Of a stretch of 64,000 nucleotides of DNA, positions 56,925 through 64,000 are shown in pieces. The stretch comes from Chara braunii (Eukaryota; Streptophyta; Charophyceae; Charales; Characeae), in assembly GCA_003427395.1 (NCBI GenBank), contig BFEA01000057.1, positions 4,258,774-4,322,773 of the forward strand. The letters are read 5' to 3'. Numbering within the stretch: the stretch's first letter is position 1; every line of letters begins with the position of its first letter. The notes under the pieces were generated by a model. The model searched no databases and had not been told where the DNA came from. It was given only the letters and a program-made list of their open reading frames with translations. The position numbers and the translations under genes are program-made.

Positions 56925-56926
56925 GG

Positions 56927-56938
56927 TGGCGCCGTTGC
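56927..56938 (+). promoter_or_regulatory. Partial tRNA-Asp primer-binding site
   Basis: TGGCGCCGTTGC follows the LTR end CA and the spacer GG, as at 39.77 kb, but after 12 matching bases the sequence diverges (TAAAGATC). Confidence 0.75.
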
Positions 56939-56939
56939 T

Positions 56940-57842
56940 AAAGATCTCGCTTCCGAGCCGAGGTCCTTAGTGAACGAACTCGGGTAAACTAAGATGATGA
57001 TCCAAGCAGAACGACAACTTTAAACTTACTAAAGTAAATTTGACTAAAGGTTCTGAGTTAGGAGGATGAAAGTATAGTCAAGACCTATATGAAAATTTGG
57101 TGAGGAGTAGAAAAGTTAGATGCTGAAGGTAATTAAGGGATACAAGTAAAATGTTGGTCAAGGACAACTGATGACAAAAGGTTGTTGTAAGTAGAGTGAA
57201 GGCATTACATAAAACCTACATCAACTAAGGCATTAATAAACACCCTGCCTTCACTCAAAGCCAACAATATGGCTCCCAAGGCCGTGGGACCAGTACAGGA
57301 AGGGGAAGAGGCGGAAGGCAGGGGAATGTCTCTGAAAAGGCCTACAGATTTGACCGAAGAATGGGAAGATTGAAAAGAAGAAGATGAGGGGTTGAAAGAG
57401 AAGGAGAAAGGGCTAAGGGCGCAAAGGCATTAAGACGAGTGACGTTGTCGGGGCAAATACCCTGACAAGGGTATTTGCCGGGGATTTTCAACGTCGAACG
57501 CTGTCCGACTCCTTCGTTGGAATGAAAGACTTGATGACCGACGTTTGCAAAAAGTTTATTTAGACCTAACCTATGACTGACAGACTAAAAGTTTTCGAAC
57601 GTTAGTCCGAACGCGTGTGGCGTCCGGGAGTAACGGAAGTGAATGGTAATGCTTCGCGGTTGTCAAAGCCGCGGGAATGTGCGGACAGGGCCTAAGTAGG
57701 CTAAAAAGAGGGATGCGCCGAGTATAGGACCGTGGTGCAGGGGAAATAGGAAGAAAGGGTTTTTTGGCCGCAGGGGTTGACATCGAGCCAGGGGGTTGCT
57801 AGGCCAATGCCAGGGTCGCGCGGCCAGCCGACGGGGTAAGAC
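56940..57842. other. Unassigned sequence after the LTR
   Basis: No gag or pre-gag ORF is recognised. GGCAAATACCC/GGGTATTTGCC forms a hairpin at about 57450-57478; a similar ATACCCTTGTAAGGGTAT lies at 32555. The stretch is probably element leader or unrelated sequence. Confidence 0.4.
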
Positions 57843-57985
57843 TTGCCGGCAGGGCCTGCAAAGCCACAGGCAGGCAGGGTCTGCAGGACCACAGGTAGGC
57901 AGGGTCTGCAGGACCACAGGCAGGGCATGCAATGCCGCAGGCAGGCGGGGCCTGCGAGGCCATAGGCAGGCGGGGCCTACAAAGC
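57843..57985. repeat. GC-rich minisatellite (~27-bp unit)
   Basis: About five units of CAGGCAGGGTCTGCAGGACC followed by ACAGG, with GGGCCTGC-AGGCC variants. It gives Cys/Pro/Ala-rich frames on the minus strand that are not real genes. Confidence 0.85.
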
Positions 57986-58233
57986 CCCGACATGGGGGAT
58001 AGCGACTGGGCCAGCTCTTCATATAGAAGAGCTGCTCCTATCACTACCGTGATAGGAGCCAGCCCAGTAGGTTACAGCACCAGACGTTCACCCGGCATGT
58101 ACTAGGATCGAATCTGAGAAATTGCATACATCGCTGGGCTGGCTCCTTTTGGAGCTGGCCGCAACGTTTGAAGCCAGCGAGGTTGGATCTGACCGCCCGA
58201 TCGTGAAGATCGCGCAACCCAGATCGACCGCGC

Positions 58234-58288
58234 GAGATTAGCATGGCCTCTGCGCAAGGATGACACGCATAAATCGATAAATGGTCGG
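58234..58288 (+). pseudogene. U6 snRNA 3' part followed by an A-tract
   Basis: GAGATTAGCATGGCCTCTGC, GCAAGGATGACACGCATAAATC, GATAAATGGTC matches the 3' half of U6 snRNA (from the catalytic-core AGATTAGCATGGCCCC region to AAATGGTCC) with three or four changes. The 5' half is absent and replaced by unrelated sequence. It is followed by 18-19 A, not by the T-run of a U6 gene, so it arose by retroposition of RNA. Chimeric retrocopies of U6 with other RNAs are known from LINE-driven template switching. Confidence 0.88.
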
Positions 58289-58314
58289 AAAAAAAAAAAA
58301 AAAAAACTTGGAAA

Positions 58315-58402
58315 ATTTCGTCGAATCCCACGGGATTCGAACTTGGGCCTGCATGACAAAACCGTGGCTTTCAACCACGATGTGATCGTTGGCATAAGCC
58401 AA
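58315..58402 (-). pseudogene. tRNA-like sequence (minus)
   Basis: On the minus strand CGTGGTTGAAAGCCACG forms a perfect 5-bp anticodon-type stem with a 7-base loop (TTGAAAG, anticodon GAA), followed by AGTTCGAATCCC, a good B-box/T-loop. The T-stem pairs badly and the D-arm (TGGCTTATGCCAACG) is unusual, so it is a tRNA pseudogene or the head of a SINE. A long T-run (the complement of the A-tract of the U6 copy) follows and could end Pol III transcription. Confidence 0.45.
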
Positions 58403-59081
58403 CGGGTATAGTTAGTAAAAAGAAAAAAAAGAAGGAAAAAAAAAAAAACTAAAACCTAAAGAGTATAGCGACAGGTGGCGCAAAGTGAAGTGACTAGGGC
58501 GCTTCAGCCCTAGTGAACGTGACTGTGCCTGTGAGGAACGGGCGACCGTTCAGCAGTGAGGTGAGTGTTTTCTTTTTTTTGTTTTCCTTCTCTTTTTAAA
58601 TCTTCTTAGGTTTTCTTCATTTAGATTTGTTTTAGATTTTTTTTGTTGGATTTCTTTTTAGATTTTGTTGTTTTTTTTATTTTATTTTATTATTAGTTAA
58701 ATTAAAAATTGCCCGTTCGTCTTGACGAGCGGGCTGTCACTTAGCGGTCGAGTGAGCAAAATCGACTGAATCTGCCACGGAACGTGGCCACGTTCCGGGC
58801 TTGGGTTTTGGGACCTTGTACTTGAGTTATGAGGGACCCTCTGCACGGTCGCGACCGTCGGTTTGAGAGAGAGAGAGAGAGGGGGGGGGGGGGGGNNNNN
58901 NNNNNNNNNNNNNNNNNNNNNNNNNNNNNNNNNNNNNNNNNNNNNNNNNNNNNNNGGGGGGGGGGGGGGGGGGGGGGGGGGATCCTACCTGGAGATGACC
59001 CCCTGCAGCAAACAGGGAGCCATGTTAGGTAGGGTTTGTTTCCTTTTTTTTTCTCTCTCTCTTTTTCTTAGATTATGTTCT

Positions 59082-59115
<34 letters not shown>
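58403..59115. other. Unassigned; hairpins, poly-G tract and 60-N gap
   Basis: GCCCGTTCGTC/GACGAGCGGGC forms a hairpin at 58708-58733. GAGAGA leads into a G-run, then 60 N (58896-58955), then another G-run up to 58980. Two G-runs around a gap suggest low-quality poly-G reads or an unresolved repeat. A long T-run follows at 59083-59118. Confidence 0.6.
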
Positions 59116-59119
<4 letters not shown>

Positions 59120-60135
59120 GTGTACCCGTTCGTTTCCGAACGAACGGGAAAGCATGATGAGCTAGACTGTTTCGTCAAACTCACACCGACTCATGAGGAG
59201 GCTGAGCCTCGACAACCTGAGCAAAGGCGAATGGACCTGCCACAGGATCGCGGCTACGTTCAGGCGTGGGCTTGGGACCTTGTGCTCGAGTTACAAGGGG
59301 TTCTCCACACACACTTTAGGTGGGTTCCAGTTCGCGACGAACGGTCGCGACCAGTGGAGAGAGAGAGAGAGAGAGAGATGGACCTTGGAGCCGCGTGCCG
59401 GTATCAGGCGCCTGTTTCGGCCCAGATACGGGCGCACGCAGGGGGGGGGGGGAAACAACCCCTTTGAGCCTGACTTTAGCTGGACTCCGCGAAATGACAG
59501 GGGAGGCAGCTCGTTTTTGAAAAACGAGCTGCCCCTGCACTGACAAAAGAAGAAAAGAGAGGTAATGGCCACGTACGTGGCCACAAATTCAGACTAGATA
59601 GGAAAGTCAAAAGGAAGAAGAAGAAAAAAGAGAAAAGGAAGGAAGGGGGAGAAGAAAAAGGGGAAACGACCGCGAATTTGGTCGCGGCCGTGGAACAGGT
59701 GCAGCCCCTAGAAGTTTCTAAGGGCTGATGGGACAACACCTGTTCATTTTTGAACAGGCTTCTGCAAATGGCTGAATTCAGCTATTTGCTACTGCGTTTG
59801 GCTTGGAGAGGAAGCCAGGTGCATGCATAGCACTTGGAACCTGGTTCCCCTAGGGGAATATCAAGGTTCCCAACCCTCGATCGAAGTTCAGATCGAGGGC
59901 CAGACTCAGCCCCGTTTTTTGGTTGAGCCTCAAATGGCTGCCAACCACTCCAAGCCAACTATAAAAGGAGGGCTGGCCAGCAGCATCCTCACTCAGTTGA
60001 GGTGCAGCCCACATTCTGATTGAGTGTGGAGTGGAGAGCAGAATTATGCTGGTGAAGTGTTGAGAAGAAGAGAGAGAAAGGGAGTGGAGTGAAGGTCTGC
60101 AGTGAGAGGGGGAGGAGGAGGCTTCCATAGCCACC
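59116..60135. other. Leader region with a TATA box
   Basis: CCCGTTCGTTTCCGAACGAA plus CGGG at 59125-59148 is a hairpin related to that at 58708. GCTCGTTTTTGAAAAACGAGC lies at about 59509-59531. CTATAAAAGG at 59959-59968 is a strong TATA signal, followed after about 170 bases by the ORF at 60136, so transcription on the plus strand from about 59990 is plausible. Confidence 0.5.
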
Positions 60136-60657
60136 GTGCTGCGGGGTGCCAGCAGGACGTGCTGCTGTTCATGGCAGGTTTTTCGGCATGAGGTGCGGGG
60201 GAAACTCTGCCCGTTTTGCACGGCGGCGGTAGGTCTTCGACAAGCGGTGCAGGGGAAACTCTGCCCGTTTTGCACGGCTGTGGCAGGTCTTCGACAAGCG
60301 GCGCAGGGGAGACTCTGCCCGTTTTGCACGGCGATAACTTGGATTGGCAGTGCTACGGGAATGCTGCTGATTTTTTTCAGCACAGTTGTGATTGTTTTGG
60401 CAGTGAAGCGGAAGTGCTGCCGAATTCTTGCGGTGGCAACATTGGTTCTAACGGCAGTGGTGCGGAAGCGCTGCCGGAGATTTGCGGCAGCGGTATTAGT
60501 TTTAACGGTAGCGGTGCGGAAGCGCTGCCGGGTTTTCATGGCGGTGGTATCGACGTTATTTTCTGAGGTTATGCTGGCAGCACGTCGACAACACTATTGT
60601 GAGGGAAGATTGTTGCACGTCTTCTGCGTTACGGGGGAGGCAAATTTTCGTATGTGA
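60136..60657 (+). CDS. Hypothetical ORF with CPFC repeats
   Basis: 173 codons, not recognised. The first third has three 20-residue repeats (60-bp DNA repeat) of GKLCPFCTAAVGLRQAVQ, each with a CxxC pair. The middle and end have three 19-residue repeats (57-bp) around VLTAVVRKRCRR. All changes between the DNA units keep the frame. A TATA box lies 170 bases upstream. The reading may still be incidental, since both repeats are multiples of three and the minus strand is open as well. Confidence 0.35.
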   Translation: MLRGASRTCCCSWQVFRHEVRGKLCPFCTAAVGLRQAVQGKLCPFCTAVAGLRQAAQGRLCPFCTAITWIGSATGMLLIFFSTVVIVLAVKRKCCRILAVATLVLTAVVRKRCRRFAAAVLVLTVAVRKRCRVFMAVVSTLFSEVMLAARRQHYCEGRLLHVFCVTGEANFRM

Positions 60658-62221
60658 TCTGGCGGTGGTGTTGCAAGGCAGCCATGGTACCGGTTTTGAT
60701 GGCGCAACAAGTAGTGGTCCGCGCTATTTTTGTGGTGCGCGGCGGTTATGATGGATTTCAGTGTGGCCTAGAGGTTGGGCTAGTGCTGGTGCGTGTTTGG
60801 GATTGTGTGGCAGTAGTGCATGGACTGGCGGCATGAAGAAAGTGCAGAGTGGATGCCCGCAGCGAAGTAATTATGGGGCTCGCGGCACCTGCGGGTTTTA
60901 CCGGGGGCCACCTTTGTTTTTTTTTGCGGCGCGCAGTGCAAGCGGTTTTGAGTTCTGGACCATCTGGTATGTGGCAATGGTGTGGGACTGCCTGGGACCG
61001 TCAGGGATGTTGGGGCGACATCGGATTGGATTATGGGAGCACCCTCCTGGAGGGTTATCCCACGTAAGTCCTCTTTTTGGGCCGACTCTTGCTCATTTGG
61101 ACACTTGGTGGAGGACGCGGACTGTCACTCAGGAGAAAGGCCACAACTTGTGAAATTGTGAACCGCATATCTTTCTACGACGGTCATTGTCTTTTGATTG
61201 AAATATTACTCGGCTTTCTTGAGTGAGTCGAACCTCACTCAAGGTCAGTTGATTGACTCAGGCATCTCTCCACACCTGTGTGAACCCACACTTTGCTTGA
61301 CCCTCTTCATTTTGAATGTTTGAAAGAAAAGGCGAAGGAAAGTTTTGCGAGTTATGCATGTGAATTGAAAGGTCTGACTTGAATATGGGATTGTACTGTT
61401 TTCCTTTGAACTTGTTTTTTTACATGTTGTGCAGGTAGGTAGAAGGATGCTTGCAAAGGGGATGGATTATTCCTGTTGGAGATAAAGAAAAAGATTATCC
61501 TTCGTTCTACCTCCTACCTGCTTGTTCGTCAAAAGAACCGTTGTTTTGAAAAATATTATTCAACGTGTGTCGTAGAATGAATTCAATTGAAATAAAGCAG
61601 ATAAGGTCAAACGGATTTAGTTTTCTGCCTATGATTGACTTTTTCTATCCCGAACGACCTTATCTACCTTAGACTACCTATACCTGCCCAAATGATCCTC
61701 GTCGTCTATCTTCTTTAGTTTTTTTATTTGAGTTACCAAAAACTTATGAGCAATGAGAGAAAAATAAGACCTATTTATGGCGAACGCAGTCTTTCTATCT
61801 AGGAAGCATCTAAGGCGGGGGTTCGTATGCTTTCGGAGTCGGCCCTGTTATCGACTTGGTGGACCCGACTCGTCGGGGGTGGTACTCTGCCGACTCGGTG
61901 GTGACGGCCCAACCTCTGAGATCCGAGCCTTCGGGCTCGGGTGAGAGGAAGGAGTATCCACAAGCCCACTTCCTAGAGGGATAGGTGCGTGTCGGAGACA
62001 GAAGAAGCTTCAACCCACAAGAAGAAGTTGAAAATGAGGGTGATGATTCTCTTTGCGCAGTGATAACCACTGCGGTTTTGTTTTGAATGATCTAATAATG
62101 TAGATGAATACTTCATCATTCGTAGAACAGAAAGAGTAATTATTGCCCAGGAGGACAAAGCGACCAATAAAATTGTTATTCACTACATAATACTCTTCCT
62201 CCAAGCAAGTTGCATATGGAA
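60658..62221. other. Unassigned
   Basis: Short plus frames at 60761-61153 have no recognisable domain. From 61150 the sequence is AT-rich and non-coding. It may be the internal part or LTR of the element that starts at the TATA box. Confidence 0.4.
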
Positions 62222-62849
62222 TGAAATTGACTTGCAGAAGTCATTCCTGGCAGGGTTTGATAGGTGTCGACAGACCCTGCCATAAGTCAAAGGTTAGGAT
62301 GACTGTTAATATCAAGCCTTCACCTCGGTAGTGGCGGAATAATAGTATCTTCAGTCCTATAGGCCAGGAAGAATGACCTTGGGAGATTATCTTATCAAGT
62401 CAAAATCCAACCTTGTGTGATTGGGTATAAAGTTTCTTGATTTTATTTATTTTTTATGTGATCAGAGGGTTATAAAGGGACCATGATTATACAGTGGGTT
62501 TCACGTTTGGTTGCCTCGGCCAGGAACCAGATCATTTATTGATCTGCATAATAACAGTGAAATTGACTTGCAGAAGTCATTCCTGGCAGGGTTTGATAAG
62601 TGTCGACAGACCCTACCATAAGTCAAAGGTTAGGATGACCGGTAATATCAAGCCTCCGCCTCGGTAGCGGCGAAATAATAGTATCTTCAGTGCTATAGGC
62701 CAGGAAGAATAACCTTGGCAGATCATCTCATCAAGTCAAAATCCAATCTTGTGTGATTGGGTATAAAGTTTTTTTATTTTATTTATTTATTATGTGATCA
62801 AAGGGTTACAAAAGGACCAGGATTATACTGTGGGTCTCACGTTTGGTTG
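62222..62849. repeat. Tandem duplication, two 336-bp units
   Basis: TGAAATTGACTTGCAGAAGT at 62222 recurs at 62558 and similarity runs through the whole unit (GTCAAAGGTTAGGATGAC, TAGTATCTTCAG, CACGTTTGGTTG). Each unit contains a hairpin GGCAGGGT...ACCCTGCC type near its start; in the second unit the 3' arm has one change. The duplication ends at the start of the LTR-like block. Confidence 0.9.
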
Positions 62850-63301
62850 AGACCGTCCTTGTCGACCGATGTTCGTTCGTACCTAGGAGATCAGCGCCCT
62901 AGGGGACGGATAACGTTCGGGTCCACTTGGCGTTAACCAAGCGTACCTATACTCCAGCGAGCAAGCAAACGCCCTCGGCTGACCTACCTTTGCAATTGCA
63001 TGTAAAAGCTTTCGCACGTGGGTCGGTAACTTGGTAGGGATACGCCCCTGAGAGTGGTGACAGCCCCTTAGGGAAGAAAAGTTTTGCCCCGCGAGAACCT
63101 ATCCTGTCGTAGGGGACCGTGGGATGTACAGGTGGCGCACTTGGCTAGAGCGGCGAAGGGGCAATGCAACCGCGTCCGTCTCGGCGGTTTGCGGGATTAT
63201 TTATGCATCGTCCTAAGTTGTCTCTGGTTTTGTTTTGTTTTAACTCCTGCGTGACATAGCCGGGAGGGCCCTCGCTCACGCGGAGGCCGATGCGCTCGAC
63301 A
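62850..63301 (+). repeat. LTR, family 1 (3' end at 63301)
   Basis: Shares with the copies at 31.9 and 56.5 kb TTCGGGTCCA, CCTTTGCAATTGCATGTAAA, GCACGTGGGTCGGTAAC, GGGATACGCCCCTGA, CCTATCCTGTCGTAGGGG, AACTCCTGCGTGACA and the end CCGATGCGCTCGACA. The typical primer-binding site does not follow; the next bases are GCGTGAGCGTACCCC. Confidence 0.75.
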
Positions 63302-63329
63302 GCGTGAGCGTACCCCGAGCCCAAGGAAG

Positions 63330-63785
63330 ATGGCTTATTATTCATATAAGTATGAGAGATGTTATGGCGCGTCTCCGCCACGCTTCGAACCGCCTAGCCG
63401 CCCTCTCCTCGGTCTTTATCCACCACCTACCTCTTCGGCTCAAGAGCAGCAGTTGACTATCCTTCCTCAACCCCGCCAACAAGGATCTCGACCGATGCCA
63501 CACGTTCCTGACCCTCCTGTGGTCTCTCAATCTACATCGTCCGATAGGAGATTGTGTATCTCACTTGTGATGTTTTTGTTATGTCAGATAGAAATTTGCG
63601 GGTCGGTATCTTATTGTTATATAAGAAGATTATATGAGGTGCTAATTGGAAGCTCATGATAATATGGCAAGTGGGGCGAGTTGCGCCTTAAGATCGATAA
63701 AGATGTCAATATTATTAATATGTAGACAATGGATGTTGGGTTGTTATTGTGTAACAAATAGGTGGAGTATATCGACAAAGATAGG
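63330..63785 (+). pseudogene. Pro/Gln-rich ORF directly after the LTR
   Basis: From ATG at 63330 (context GGAAGATGGC) the frame reads MAYYSYKYERCYGASPPRFE, then a Pro/Gln/Ser-rich stretch, and stays open to TGA near 63657. No domain is recognised. The start context is like that of copies A and B of the pre-gag ORFs, so it may be the beginning of copy E, separated from it by frame breaks. Confidence 0.4.
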
Positions 63786-64000
63786 ATGGCTTCCGCTCGA
63801 CGCCAGCTCATGATCAAGAAGCCCAGAAAAATGAGGAGTGGTCTAATGATGAATATAGCAACCCGTCGAGCGGTGAATGAGGAAACAGGATATTGTTGGG
63901 GGAAGCCTATGAGGGACTATGCCCTCATCTGGATTGACTCTGGATGGGTTAGAGACGAAAGTTGTGCAATAGAAAGAGTTACATTGTATATTTCGTCAGA
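63786..64000 (+). pseudogene. Pre-gag ORF family, copy E (runs off the window)
   Basis: From ATG at 63786 the frame stays open to the window edge (71 codons). It contains RAVNEETGYCWGKPMRDYAL, IWIDSGW and CAIERVTLYISS. The last part matches copy F on the minus strand at 37.4-37.5 kb (AWIESGF, CAIVRVTLYTSS), with Glu here where F has a stop. It follows an LTR, as expected for the family. Its end and any gag lie outside the window. Confidence 0.6.

Noticed and set aside
57571-58044. Cys/Pro/Ala-rich minus-strand frames
   Set aside because: Produced by the GC-rich minisatellite at 57.84-57.98 kb.
58829-59032. Poly-Gly frame around the gap
   Set aside because: G-runs flanking 60 N; likely a sequencing or assembly artefact.

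Overview
The window looks like repeat-dominated intergenic DNA from a large eukaryotic genome, most likely of the green-plant lineage (land plant or streptophyte alga). The reasons are: Ty3/Gypsy-type elements with a primer-binding site complementary to the 3' end of a plant-type tRNA-Asp; an L1-like LINE; tRNA-headed SINEs; decayed copies of U2, U6 and 5S RNA that resemble plant sequences; and a large satellite array. No prokaryotic gene organisation is visible. The species cannot be fixed from the sequence; a Chara-like alga is only a guess. Almost nothing here is an intact gene.

Layout. 1-1.5 kb: a GC-rich tandem repeat and a broken retroelement ORF. 2.0-5.4 kb: a minus-strand Ty3/Gypsy pol relic (protease, RT, RNase H, start of integrase). 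5.5-7.1 kb: an LTR-like repeat whose inverted relative lies at 26.1-27.6 kb. 7.25-17.63 kb: satellite DNA, first a 92-bp family, then about 94 copies of a 93-bp family. 17.6-18.0 kb: a 5S-like fragment and CT/TATC microsatellites. 20.9-26.1 kb: three consecutive copies of an unrecognised ORF family followed by a decayed gag. 28.6-35.4 kb: two related repeat blocks facing each other, with an LTR end at 32.33 kb. 35.5-39.86 kb: a minus-strand LTR element (LTR end, PBS, the same unrecognised ORF family, gag), carrying a library-adapter artefact. 40-46.3 kb: mostly non-repetitive sequence with one candidate host gene on the minus strand. 46.9-47.5 kb: a U2 snRNA pseudogene split by an inverted-repeat element. 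47.8-55.0 kb: two SINE copies and an L1-like LINE, itself carrying another SINE. 55.0-64 kb: hairpin repeats, LTRs, a U6 fragment, a tRNA-like sequence, a CPFC-repeat ORF, and a last LTR followed by another member of the unrecognised ORF family running off the end.

The most interesting recurring item is the ORF family found between LTR and gag (about 37.0-37.7 kb minus, 20.9-23.5 kb plus in three copies, and 63.8-64 kb plus; possibly also 0.4-1.5 kb). Members share conserved motifs although their frames are broken by stops and frameshifts. The in-frame stops match C-to-T or G-to-A decay, as expected for methylated, silenced elements.

Several parts are assembly artefacts: a Nextera mate-pair junction adapter with a 157-bp duplication, three single-N joins (two of them with duplicated flanks), and two N-runs placed in a hairpin and in a poly-G tract.
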